Below are positions 13,407 through 23,875 of a DNA stretch of 64,000 nt, one piece after another (within the stretch, counting starts at the first letter, position 1; every line of letters begins with the position of its first letter). Origin of the DNA: Selaginella moellendorffii (lineage: Eukaryota; Streptophyta; Lycopodiopsida; Selaginellales; Selaginellaceae); contig NW_003314288.1 in assembly GCF_000143415.4 (NCBI RefSeq), positions 1,241,504 to 1,305,503 on the forward strand, given 5' to 3'. The notes beneath the pieces were generated by a model, which did not search any database, was not told the origin of the DNA, and saw only the letters and a program-made list of their open reading frames with translations. The translations under genes and the position numbers were made by a program.

Positions 13407-13724
13407 ATCAAGTCTTGTGGTACCAAGGGGTGTTAGGAATCTGGAGGCTTGGTGTGCTTGGCTACTTGTGCCTATGGGGAGTGTAGCCGAACCTTAAGTC
13501 CAATCTAACCTGGGGAGGGGGATTGGGAGAGATTTAGGAATCCGTAGATGGATGGCTAACACTCCGTTGCTTGTGCAGTGAATAGCTGAAACCAAGTAGG
13601 ACCAAGTAGGAGCTGGTACCATACGCGAGAACCTTGGTGAAGGAAGTTAGCACAAGCTAAGGCAGAGTTGGCCGGATAGATGAGGTAAACTGGCAAATTG
13701 GAAAGGAAAAATTTGTGGCTTACA

Positions 13725-15990
13725 ATAAAGTTTTGATGAATCAGCAATGCGAAGCACTAGAATCTCACTCAACAACAGTTTCAATGCCACAAAACTATCC
13801 TTATATGGCTTCTTCCACTCGAATGGCAAGTTCTTGTGTAACAATCGTGTCAAAGGAATAGCCACCTCTGTAAACTTATGCTGAAAAATATCAATAATAA
13901 CTAGCCATACCAAGGAAACTGCATAACTCAGCCACTGAAGTCGGTGTAGGTCAATTCTCCACCATAGCCACCTTCCTTGGATGGTTCTTGACATTCTTGG
14001 ATGTCATAATATGGCTTAGATATTCCACCTCTGACTTTGCAAACTCATATTTGCTCTTCTTCACATAAAATTTGTTGTTATGGAGTAACAAAAGAACCTT
14101 GCATAAATGCACCTTATGCTCCTCCATATTCTTGCTGAAAAAAAAAATATCATCCAAAAAAATCTCCACAAACTCATGAAGATAATGCCTAAAGACTTCT
14201 GAGTAAATCAACTGAGTAAATGTGGCTAGTGCATTCGTCAAACCAAACGGCATAACCATCAACTGAAAATGCCCGAAACTTGTGTTGAATGCCGTCTTGG
14301 AGATAGATGTATCATCCATAGCAATCTGATGATATTCACTCCTCAAGTCAATCTTAGTAAACATTTGTGCTTCACCAAGCTTGTCTAATATATCATCCAC
14401 ATGCAAAATTGGCATCTTGTCCTTCACAATCTTCTTGTTCAAGGCACGGTAGTCAATATACATCCTCATTGAACCGTCCTTCTTCTTCACAAGCAAAACC
14501 AGAGCACCAAATGGAGACTTACTTGGTTGAATAAATCCAAATTCAAGTAACTCTTTGACTTCTTGTTGAACTTTTTGCTCCTCAGCATAACTCAACTAAA
14601 ATGGATGCTAGCAAATTAGCCATGTCCCTGGCTTTAACATAATCCCATGCTCCACACCTCATAATAGAGGCAATCCATGAGGAAGTTTAGAGGGAAAAAC
14701 ATCAGGAACTCTTCAAGTATAATCCACACTACTGCTTTTCCTCCACACGCGGCTTGGTCCCCCCAAGTCATGAACAAATAGCAAGTAACTTGAAAATGTT
14801 TTTCCATTACGACAAACCTATTTCAAAGATGTAGCAGAGAGTATAACAATTGGAGGTTGAACTCCCTCTCCAAACCACACATCTTTAACGCCACCGTACT
14901 CTAATGAGACATGCTTAATACTCCACTTTATCTCCGAATCCACCTTCACCAATCATGGCATCCCAAAAATGAGATCCACATAATGAAGACCCTTCACAAG
15001 TGTGGTTTTGCCAACCAACAATTCCAGCCCTTCTACACAAGTATCGAAATGCTAAGTAGAGGTAATTGCACCTTCCACCACGTATGAAAGAACTCCTCGT
15101 GTCACTAGGCCATGCTCCTCAACAAACTTTGTGGAAACAAAGTTGTCATCGCTCCCACTGTCCAGTAAAATCCATACTGGACTACCACGGAACAAGCCTT
15201 CCAACATTAAAGTTGATGCACGAGTGTCCTCGACCTCCATCTTGTTCCACACACAATTAAGTTGATGAGCAATGATTGAAAGCCTCTTCCTTTGACTGGA
15301 ATTATTGTCCCCATCATCCTTGTGTTGCAAAGTTTGCAATTTCTTAGCATCTAACTTACTATCAGTAGAAGATTGGCCATTCTTATTGTCATGTTGTTTG
15401 CTCTTCATTGTGGACAATCAAACTTGTAGTGTCCCAGATCACCGCAATGATGACAACTTTGTCTATAATTCTTCACAAAGAATTTATGCTTCTTTGACCC
15501 CTGTGTACCTAAAGTAGCCACCATAGACTTCAGCTTGTAATGTTTATTCCCATCCTTGTGTTCACAATGATCATCAAGACGATTCTTAACAGAAGGACTC
15601 CTCAAACACTTGTGAGACTTATACTTCTCATTGTCAAGTTGATGAGCAGCATCAAAGAGCTCCTCCAAACTCTTTGTAGGCTGAGAATGACGCAAGTGTT
15701 GCCACATACTCTCATTATGAAGGTCATCAATGAAGTACAACTTGTTCTGATCTGGATCCTTTATTGGAACACAGCTAATCAAGCGAGTCAGCTTCTCAAT
15801 ATAGTCCCCAAGTTTCATTTTCCCTTGCTGAAAATGTCAAAGTTTGGTGTGAGCATTCTCCATGTCATAGTGAGGGGCAAAACATAAATGGAAAGCAACT
15901 TCAAACTCATCCATCATAGACACTAGTGGTTTCTTATCTATAGCACAAGACTCCTCAAGTTAATTCCACCACCGAAGATCTACATCATGC
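13725..15990 (-). pseudogene. Ty3/gypsy remnant: gag, protease and reverse transcriptase
   Basis: Minus-strand sequence equivalent to about 22490-24755 of the complete copy. The gag part (15405-15818) includes KLGDYIEKLTRLISCVP and the zinc knuckle CHHCGDLGHYKFDCP. The next frame (15052-15417) has the protease motif LLDSGSDDNFVS, intact here although damaged in the complete copy. The reverse transcriptase (13951-14595) has VLLVKKKDGSMRMYIDYRAL, FTKIDLRSEYHQI and FLDDIFFFS. Frames are interrupted between these blocks and many codons have decayed. Homology ends near 15990 at the same point as the plus-strand gag fragment near 28415. Confidence 0.88.
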
Positions 15991-16164
15991 AACCTCTATA
16001 ATGTGCACCTGCATCACAAACCTCTGTAACGTGCACATTCCCACATAAGGAGCAGTGGCTGTCCATGAGACATGGCTTGTCTGCCAGTCCTAGAACTATT
16101 GAGTGTTGCAGCCTCCATGAGGTGATTTCTTGGGTGATTTGTGACCTGTGCAGTATGAGAAAGA

Positions 16165-16455
16165 AGTGACGATTCACAGAAGAATTCTAGAAACATGGAG
16201 CTCAATCTTGGAAATGTGATCATGAGCATAGCAGGAAGTTTTGAGCAAGAGGACCTTGGTCTCTTGGAATGCAATGATCACTGCAAATGCCTAGAATGGG
16301 AGTCTTTTGAAAGTGCTTAAGCTGTTGGATTTCATTCCGGCATCTTTTGTGAATGCATTGATCACCACCCATGGCAGATCAAGGATCCTAGCTCAAGCAA
16401 GAAACATGTTTGATCAAATCTTGTGCAAAACTGTGAGCTCCTAATCACCCATGAT
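16165..16455 (+). pseudogene. PPR gene fragment (left copy)
   Basis: The plus strand reads SWNAMITANA, a stop, NGSLLKVLKLLDF, then NALITTHGRSRILAQARNMF and DQILCKTVSS. This is the rhythm of plant PLS-type PPR repeats (NALI.MYG.CG....AR.MFD.M....VVSWNAMI). A frameshift upstream and at least two stops show decay. The same fragment occurs inverted at 27955-28235, so it was carried inside the duplicated unit. It is either a captured host-gene piece or a gene overrun by transposons. Confidence 0.65.
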
Positions 16456-17089
16456 CTAACTGTAAGCCCAGTAAGGACAATCCAGCAAAACCTTATTAAA
16501 TCTTTGCAGAACTTACCTTTATCAGTGTCTTAGCCATGCCAGCCTAACAGGCAAGATCCAGGAGAACTTTTGTATCAATCATTACAGCCACTTGATTATA
16601 TTGTTGCCCAGTGCATGGAGAAGAAGCTCAAACTTCTTCTATCACTGTGATACTCTACTATGAGGAGCAAGTAAAAAATTCCTTGTTTTCTGTTTATGGA
16701 CATGCTATAAAGACAAACACATCAGACTACTCAAAAAAAGTGAACTTCTTGACTAGTAATAATGTTCTTAAAGGAAAGTTTGCAAGCTTTTAGTATTGCA
16801 AGAGTGTAAAACTTCTTCCTCATATTCTTCACTATTTGCTTTAAGCTTGCTATATGAAGAATAAAATTGATAAAAAAACATTAGTTGAACTTTTTGAGAG
16901 ATAAACAAGAAGTACTAAAATTCTAAATTATATATGAATAAACAATTCTATTAAAATAAGTACATCATATAAATTTTTTATTTATGTAAAAATTGACAAT
17001 ATCAAAGCAAACCAAACGTTGTTTCATAGTGCAATGCAGAAAATTATATCTATTTGAGTTCGGTTAGGGTTAGTTAGTGTAGATGGTAT

Positions 17090-17505
17090 TGTGTATAATG
17101 CCCAACTCTCCACCTAGCAACTCTTATTTTCCTCTAGTGCCCAACTCCTCTAATGGCTCTTACTTTCCTCCAATGCAACATATCTCCTCCCTCCAACACT
17201 CTTCCTGTAGCAACTCTCCTCCATGTCCTCTAGTGCTCCTCCTGCAACAACTCTCTTCCACATTGTACTTTTGCCAATCCTACTCTTGGATTTTTCAGTT
17301 TTTTTTTATTTCATCAAATCATTCTTTCTCACCCTCTAGCTCCTCCAAAACCCTTTGTGCATTGAGTCTCCTCCAGCTCCTCCAGCACTCCTCCTATAGC
17401 AGCTCTCCAACTCCTCCAGCACTTCTCCTGCAACAGCTCTCCTCCAACTCCTCTAGCACTCCTCCTACAACAGCTCTCCTCTAGCTCCTCTAGTAGATGG
17501 CTATG
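17090..17505 (+). repeat. CTCC-rich minisatellite (left copy)
   Basis: Irregular tandem units built from AACTCCTCCAGCACTCCTCC-like words. The mirror copy is at 26900-27320 on the other strand (GGAGGAGTGCTAGAGGAGTT). A serine/proline/leucine-rich frame across it is a by-product. It sits between the PPR fragment and the Harbinger transposase in both arms. Confidence 0.8.
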
Positions 17506-17949
17506 CCACGGCTAAGGCCAGCCAAGGTAGTGCTAGCCATGGCCGAGACCTTGTGCCACCATGGCTGTGCTTGCTATGGGCCATTGGTGGTGTAACTTTG
17601 GCCCTAGCTGTATGGTTATAGATACCACAGCCAAGGACAACATCATTGGCAATCAAGGTTGCCAGTGGTTGTGGTAAGCTTGGAAAAACATTATCTTTTA
17701 TGTTGAGAAAGGACCAATTCGCACATTTATTTAGTGAAAAAAAACTTAAGCGACCCACTTTAAAAATTAAGATTCGCACATTGAAAAAATTTGTGTTGCA
17801 AAGTAAACTTATAAGGACTTTTGCATTCACACATGTCTTAGATTTAAGTGGAAAAACACCCTGGGATTCGCACTTAAAAGAAATGCATTCGAACACTTAA
17901 AATTCACTTAATTCAAATTTTGAAATTTCAAATTCAAATTCAAATATCC

Positions 17950-18850
17950 CAGCAAATTTCAAAGCAAACACGAACGCCACTGGCAAAGACAGAGGGAAAA
18001 CGTGAGGTTCTCTCTAACCTCTTTCGCATCCTCTGGACTGTGCAACTCCTCACGAGGCTCCCCTTCTGCTTGCTCGGGATCACTGTAATCAACAAAGAGG
18101 TCCTGGTCCTTGAGCCTTTTCACATCTTTCCTCCAAGCTTGGATCTCCCCCCGAAGATCAGTCTCCCCAACATCAATCAGGAAATTGTGCAAGATGCAAC
18201 AACTCTTGATGATGTTGGGAAGGTACTTAGTGAACCAAAGAAAGTAGAATGAAGAAGACTTGTGTGTGGAATCATCAGATGCTGCTGGAGTTGGTACCCT
18301 TTGTCCCCCACTAGGTATGGCTTGATCCTATCATCATATGCTAACACCACGGGCGATGTCAGCAGCTCCCTTGCTACAATCTTGTTCCTGAGGGTAGAAT
18401 TACGAAAAACCCTCATGTCGTGGACGCGTCCTGAAAGCAAAAAGAACATTTTAGAACTATCCACAACACACAAAGAAACATACCTGGCCACCCAGCGTAG
18501 ACACTGAGGACTCTTCTGGGCATCACAAACCCCTTGCAAGATGACAGAGTACCGCTGCTTCCTGTCGTAGTAGCTCTCACCGTCCAGTCTAGTAGGTCGG
18601 ATGATCTCGGAGTACAGTCGATTGCCCCAGCAACACTAGGCAGTCGGGTTCCTATTGGTCATCAAAACTTATAACAATCCAAAAAACATAAGACAATGTA
18701 CCTGTCACTAGCAGCAACAGCTCGAACCTCCTTGGCGGTTGAAGGAAAATGAATCTTGTACCTGAGGCACTTGACAATCGCCACAGTAGTGTCCATGACA
18801 ATCTCATGAGCTGTGGACTTCCCAATGCCAAACTTGTCCTAAAGTAGGCA
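17950..18850 (-). pseudogene. PIF/Harbinger transposase remnant (left copy)
   Basis: Minus-strand coding traces, in transposase order from 18850 down: FGIGKSTAHEIVMDT (helix-turn-helix-like), ESYYDRKQRYSVILQGVCDA, an apparent 53-nt intron at about 18432-18484, RVHDMRVFRNSTLRNKIVAR and KPYLVGDKGYQLQQHLMIP (second catalytic Asp), then LHNFLIDVGETDL. Compared with the right copy, a segment of about 170 bp is missing near 18232. That segment holds the IVIEQAFGLLK motif with the catalytic Glu. This copy therefore lacks a complete DDE triad. Families of this type normally also need a second, Myb-like protein, which is not seen here. Confidence 0.82.
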
Positions 18851-20235
18851 ACCGAGTGGAGGCAGGGGTTGGGAGCAATCTGAGGCTTGAGGTATGACTT
18901 GTCCTTTCTACCTGGTGGAACTCCATCCGAGCATTCCTACTTCCCTCTTTTAAGCTGTCACGTTTTTACCCTTAACTCGTGTTAACTCTTAACTCACATT
19001 TATACTCTAATTTCACAATAACTCGCATTTTCACTCTAATTAATTCGTTTTTTTCCTTCCTCTAACTTACCTGGGACATAAAACTTACTCCCTCATATCC
19101 CTAAACCTCAGGATCATATGAGCATATAAATAATGTGATTAACACCTCTCACTCTTGATCTTGTGGGATTCATAATATAATAACACCTCACTTCTACTCT
19201 TGTGGGCTCCATAAGTACACATTAAAAATTGTTAATTTTTTATTATTAAAAAGTTAGTGTATTCTAATCTTGTTGAGTTTATCTATATCTACCATAGAAT
19301 ATAGGGTAGAATCCTTACATCAATCCGTTCACACACAATATTGAGCTAACCGCTTCACATGGATCTTCTCTTGACGTTGTGCATTGAGTGTCACCACATA
19401 GATTTGTGGACCAACTTGTTGGACGATGTGATAAGGACCTATGCAGCAAAAACCTTGGATCTGCAACACCCGATAACTCACAAACACTTGATCACCAACG
19501 ACATATGTAGAAACTTTAGCAACTCCAGCGGGTGCAAAGTCCAGGCAAAAGTAGAGTGGAATTCAGTTATTCGGAATGTGCCACACCCAGGAATTCAATC
19601 CAAAGCTCTTCTCTTCAAAGTGCTTGTGTCAGGTTTATATCCACGAAACCAGGGCTGGCACCTTCTCTTCAGAGCTCAGTTGCAGAAGATCTTGCCTAGA
19701 CAGGGTGGTAACTAGAAACAAGGAATCGATTGGCACTGCTCCTCTCAACACAAAGAAGGTCCAGGATGGAATAGCAAAAGAGATGTTGAAGATATGGAAG
19801 TCACACTCCTACCCAGGTTAAGTCAGAAAGAACCAGACCATCTGACAGAGGCATTAGCTGATTGCTTGTTCTTCAACGTAGTGCATAAGAACAGTAATCA
19901 ACAGTATATAGGTGACTGTTCAGCGGTTAATTAAATGAGCATGTTTAGATATGTTTATAAAAGTTTAGCTCACACATGAACGTTTTCCCTATTTGCACAA
20001 TAACTTAAGCTAAAGTAATGTACTTACCCTTATTTTTTATGGGAAAGTTATTAGTATTTTGGATTCGCAGGAAAAAAAAGGCGAATTTAGAGAATTCTTA
20101 AGTAATTTTCAAAAACCCAGACCAAATCTAAAGTGTTGGGGGGTCATTTTATTTTAAGGGAAGTTGTTAAAAATTATTCCGGAAATATTCGAGAAGATTC
20201 TTAGGTTATGCCTGCGACTTTTCTTCAATTAGGTT
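18851..20235. other. Spacer at the centre of the inverted duplication
   Basis: Mostly AT-rich and without a convincing gene. Read on the minus strand, 19345-19505 gives VGDQVFVSYRVLQI, GPYHIVQQVG and KIHVKRLAQY, resembling the GPY/F-type C-terminal part of a retroelement integrase from a different lineage. This is weak evidence. Nothing else was recognised. Confidence 0.4.
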
Positions 20236-20473
20236 TTGTTGCTTGCTGTGCAAGCTTTCATGCACATTGCGGATGACAAGAGCCCTGGCCTCCAAGTGCT
20301 GCCTGAGGAAGAAGACCGTGAACTTGAGGTTCGTCTGGCTGTGATTGGGAGGAACTTCAGATGGAGAAGAGGACCTTCTTCACCATTTGTGGCATGCTGG
20401 AGAGCGAGATCTGGAAGCAAGATACCGGTTGGAGGAGTGTGGTGCTAGTGGATGTTCGACTGGGGGTAACTTT

Positions 20474-20706
20474 TGTTATGATCCGGCGCAAAAAGACAAA
20501 GATCTAGTTGCCCTAGACTATGCTATGCCACCTCTTGAGGTTCCTCACCACCCAACCACCCCCGAGCTACCTCAAAATCTCCACTGCGCCGCCGCTCCAC
20601 TGTGAGCCCTAGGGTAGGTTAAGTCCCTTACCCTAACATGCCTTAATATACCCTTGAGCCTCCCTTTGACCGACGTTGACCATGTAGTCAAAGCTGGCGC
20701 CTAACA
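20474..20706 (-). repeat. 3' LTR of the complete gypsy element
   Basis: Its start (TGTTATGATCC) and end (GGCGCCTAACA) match the other LTR at 25154-25386. ACTTT precedes it. Confidence 0.95.
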
Positions 20707-20722
20707 ATTCTTTCCCCCCAAC
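20707..20722 (-). promoter_or_regulatory. Polypurine tract of the gypsy element
   Basis: On the minus strand, TTGGGGGGAAAGAAT lies directly against the 3' LTR. This is the expected position and composition for the plus-strand primer. Confidence 0.75.
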
Positions 20723-20780
20723 AAAGTCCTTGTTCCAAGGACGAGTTGTACCAGTGATCACCCTTTCTGGGGAATCCTGC

Positions 20781-23700
20781 TCAAGCTCCTGGTCCATCTT
20801 CCACAGCCGTATACATCAAGGAGGCATTGGGCCCGTCACTCCGAGATAGTACACCTTTCAACTGGCTGACATAAAATACTGGATGAATTTTCACCCCAAC
20901 TGGCAGCCGCACCCGATAAGCCGCTTTACCAATGCGCTCCAGCACTTCATATGGACCAGCATATCGATGGGAAAGTTTATCACTCTTCCCTGTCCGTAAA
21001 GGCACCAAGGTGTTCCGCCGCTCACTTGACGAAAAGATCACTCGCACAAAGACAAGATCACCCACCTTATATTCCCGGAATTGGCGATGCTCATTGGCAA
21101 ACTTCTCCGCTCTATCCTGAGCTGCTTGCAAATTCCGTTTACACACCACCAGAATCTCATCAAGTTCTGTGGCCAGATCAGTTGCCTCGGAATCAAGCTT
21201 ATCTTGAACGTCCTTACTCAAATGCAATCCCAACTCCACCACTGTTCGAGGATGCCTTCTAAACATGGCAAAGTAAGGACTTAGCTTGGTTCCACTGTGT
21301 TGGCTATTGTTGTAAGCAAATTGCACCAACGAAAGATATAGATCCCACTGTCCTTGCCTTTGACCAATGCTACAATGTAGCATATCCTCCACCACCTGAT
21401 TCACAAGCTCAGTTTGCCCATCCGTCTGAGGATGATTTCCACTTGAGAGTTTCAAAGTCACTTGCATAGCCTTTGCAAAGCTTTTCCAAAATCCACTGGT
21501 GAACTTTGAATCTCGATCACTAATGATTTCCTCCGGCAAACCAAAATCAGGAAAAACCTTCTCCAAGTAAACCGCAGCCAAGTCTGAGGCAGTGACAGTC
21601 TTCCGAAGAGCCAACAACTGTACATACTTCGTCAACCGATCCACTATGACCCATACTTGCTCCTTTTGCCTCTGTGTTCGTGGCAAACAAGTGATGAAGT
21701 CCATAGAGATACTACACCAACGGCTCTGAGGAATAGGTAAAGGTTGCAAAAGTCCCCCTGGCTTCTCCCGTGGCACCTTAACCCGCTGACAAAGCTCGCA
21801 TGATTTACAATACTTGAGGATATTAGCCTTCATATTCCTCCAATAAAAGTTGCGCTTAATCAACTCATACGTCTTCTTCCCCCCAAAATGACCGGCCTCT
21901 GGACGATCATGATAGTGGAATAAAACTTGAGTAATTAACGCATCCACCCGTGGCAAATAGACATGGCCATTATAATAGAGAATCCCATCCACCAATGAGA
22001 AAGGAGCTTCCATCTGGTCTCGCAAAGAGGCCACCTCAGCATCCTGAGCCTGAGCATGCTCAACCAATTGCCCAAACTCGCTGACCACCTTACTCAAATG
22101 ATGACAAAATCGTGTTCGTAACGTCGTCACATGACGAACACGAGATAAAGCATTTGCCACCACATTTGATTTTCCCGGACGATGCTCAATAGGAAACTCC
22201 CCAAACTCCATGAGTTTGACCATCCAACGAGCTTGCCTAGTGTTCAACTCCTTCTGTGTGAAAAGATACATAAGTGGTTTGTGATCTGTCAACACCATGA
22301 ACACTGCACCATAAAGATAGTGCCGCCACGTCCGCAAAGCATGAACAATAGAGAGTAACTCTTGCTCATATGTGGAATAGCGTTGCTCCGCGGAATTCAA
22401 AGTTTGACTCTCATATGCAATAGGCTGTCCCTCTTGCATGAGAACTCCTCCCAGTGCATAACCACTCGCATCCAATGTCACCTCGTAAGGTTTCGATGGA
22501 TCAGCAATGCGAAGCACTGGAGCCTCGCTCAACAATCGTTTCAGCGCCACAAAACTCTCCTCTTGTGGCGTCTTCCACTCGAATGGCACATTCTTGCATA
22601 GCATCCGCGTCAAAGGAATAGCCACCTCTGCAAACTTATGCTGGAAACGTCGGTAGTAACTAGCCATACCAAGAAAACTGCGCAACTCAGCCACTGTAGT
22701 CAGTGTAGGCCAGTTTTCCACCACAGCCACCTTCCTTGGATCCGTCTTGACACCCTTAGATGTCACAATATGGCCTAAATATTCCACCTCCAACTTTGCA
22801 AATTCACATTTGCTCTTCTTCGCATAAAGTTTGCTGTCTCGAAGTAACAAAAGAACCTTGCGCAAATGCACCCTATGCTCCTCCATATTCTTGCTAAAAA
22901 CAAGAATATCGTCCAAGAAAATCTCCACAAACTCATGAAGATAACGCCCAAATACCTCCGTAATCAACCGAGTAAATGTGGCCGGTGCATTCGTCAAACC
23001 AAACGGCATAACTGTAAACTCAAAATGTCCGAAGCTTGTGTTGAATGCCGTCTTGGAGATAGATGTATCATCCATTGCAATCTGATGATATCCACTCCTC
23101 GGATCAATCTTGGTAAACACTCGGGCTTCACCAAGCTTGTCTAGGATATCATCCACACGTGGCATCAGCATCTTATCCTTCACTGTCTTCTTGTTCAAAG
23201 CGCGGTAGTCAATACACATTCGCATTGAACCGTCCTTCTTCTTCACAAGCAAGACCGGAGCACCAAATGGAGACTTACTTGGCTGAATAAATCCAAACTC
23301 AAGTAACTCCTTGACTTGTCGTTGAAATTCTTGCTCCTCCGCATAACTTAACCGAAATGGACGCCGGTAAATTGGCTGCGTCCCCAGCTCCAATGTAATC
23401 CCATGCTCCACACCTCGTAATGGAGGCAATCCATGAGGAAGTTCAGATGGAAAAACATCAGAAAACTCATCAAGTACATCCCGTACTGCTGCTTCTCCCC
23501 CACACGTGCCTTGGTCCCCCAAGTCACGAACAAACAGCAAGTAACTTGAAAGTGCTTTTCCATTACGACAAGCCCGCTTCAAAGATGTAGCAGAGAGCAT
23601 AACAACTGGTGGTTGAACGCCCTCACCAAACCACACATCTTTAATGCCACCATACTCCAGCGAGATACGCTTAATGCTCCACTTTATCTCTGGATCCACC

Positions 23701-23849
23701 TTCACCAACCATGGCATCCCAAGAATGAAATCCACACGATGGATATCCGCGAGATAAAAAGTCTCCACAAGTGTGGTTTTGCCAACCAACACTTCCAGCC
23801 CCTCGACACAAGCATCAAAATGCTGAGTAGAGGTAGCTGCACCTTCCAC
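20781..23849 (-). CDS. pol: Gypsy pol: protease end, RT, RNase H, integrase
   Basis: An open frame of 1022 codons whose first listed codon is not a true start; it is the pol part of a polyprotein. It begins after the protease active site, which is cut off by an upstream frameshift. Reverse transcriptase has VLLVKKKDGSMRMCIDYRAL, VFTKIDPRSGYHQIAMDD and the catalytic FLDDILVFS. RNase H has TLDASGYALGGVLMQEGQP, STYEQELLSIVHAL and LTDHKPLMYL. Integrase has HYHDRPEAGHFGGKK with CKSCELC (zinc domain), SMDFITCLP and SDRDSKFTSGFWKS (catalytic Asp residues) and HPQTDGQTELVNQ (Glu). It ends with a GPY/F-like module (YAGPYEVLERIGKAAYRV) and a short tail. These domains look intact, so only the protease/gag end is broken. 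Confidence 0.92.
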   Translation of the reverse strand: MEGAATSTQHFDACVEGLEVLVGKTTLVETFYLADIHRVDFILGMPWLVKVDPEIKWSIKRISLEYGGIKDVWFGEGVQPPVVMLSATSLKRACRNGKALSSYLLFVRDLGDQGTCGGEAAVRDVLDEFSDVFPSELPHGLPPLRGVEHGITLELGTQPIYRRPFRLSYAEEQEFQRQVKELLEFGFIQPSKSPFGAPVLLVKKKDGSMRMCIDYRALNKKTVKDKMLMPRVDDILDKLGEARVFTKIDPRSGYHQIAMDDTSISKTAFNTSFGHFEFTVMPFGLTNAPATFTRLITEVFGRYLHEFVEIFLDDILVFSKNMEEHRVHLRKVLLLLRDSKLYAKKSKCEFAKLEVEYLGHIVTSKGVKTDPRKVAVVENWPTLTTVAELRSFLGMASYYRRFQHKFAEVAIPLTRMLCKNVPFEWKTPQEESFVALKRLLSEAPVLRIADPSKPYEVTLDASGYALGGVLMQEGQPIAYESQTLNSAEQRYSTYEQELLSIVHALRTWRHYLYGAVFMVLTDHKPLMYLFTQKELNTRQARWMVKLMEFGEFPIEHRPGKSNVVANALSRVRHVTTLRTRFCHHLSKVVSEFGQLVEHAQAQDAEVASLRDQMEAPFSLVDGILYYNGHVYLPRVDALITQVLFHYHDRPEAGHFGGKKTYELIKRNFYWRNMKANILKYCKSCELCQRVKVPREKPGGLLQPLPIPQSRWCSISMDFITCLPRTQRQKEQVWVIVDRLTKYVQLLALRKTVTASDLAAVYLEKVFPDFGLPEEIISDRDSKFTSGFWKSFAKAMQVTLKLSSGNHPQTDGQTELVNQVVEDMLHCSIGQRQGQWDLYLSLVQFAYNNSQHSGTKLSPYFAMFRRHPRTVVELGLHLSKDVQDKLDSEATDLATELDEILVVCKRNLQAAQDRAEKFANEHRQFREYKVGDLVFVRVIFSSSERRNTLVPLRTGKSDKLSHRYAGPYEVLERIGKAAYRVRLPVGVKIHPVFYVSQLKGVLSRSDGPNASLMYTAVEDGPGA

Positions 23850-23875
23850 TGTGTATGGAAGAACTCCACGTGTGT

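Larger units (their letters stand above)
11853..13724. mobile_element. Unclassified 1.87-kb insertion with 5-bp TSD
   Basis: The insertion begins TGTAAGGAACC and ends GTGGCTTACA, so it has TG...CA ends that are inverted over six bases. It is bracketed by perfect ATAAA duplications (11848-11852 and 13725-13729), and gypsy homology is continuous across it. TG/CA ends with a 5-bp duplication are typical of integrase-driven LTR-element insertion, but no direct terminal repeats are visible. It carries a hexamer tandem repeat (11904-12225), tandem copies of the GTGAAAGCCC module, and a nested TRIM (12808-13406). Without the TRIM it would be about 1.27 kb. No coding sequence was recognised. Confidence 0.7.

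Noticed and set aside
11853-13724. Classification as a DNA transposon from its TGTAAG/CTTACA ends
   Set aside because: The inverted match is only about six bases and the 5-bp duplication fits integrase-type insertion better; left unclassified.
19359-19821. Plus-strand frames of 118 and 81 codons
   Set aside because: The opposite strand shows a better, though weak, retroelement integrase-like trace; the plus frames have no recognisable features.
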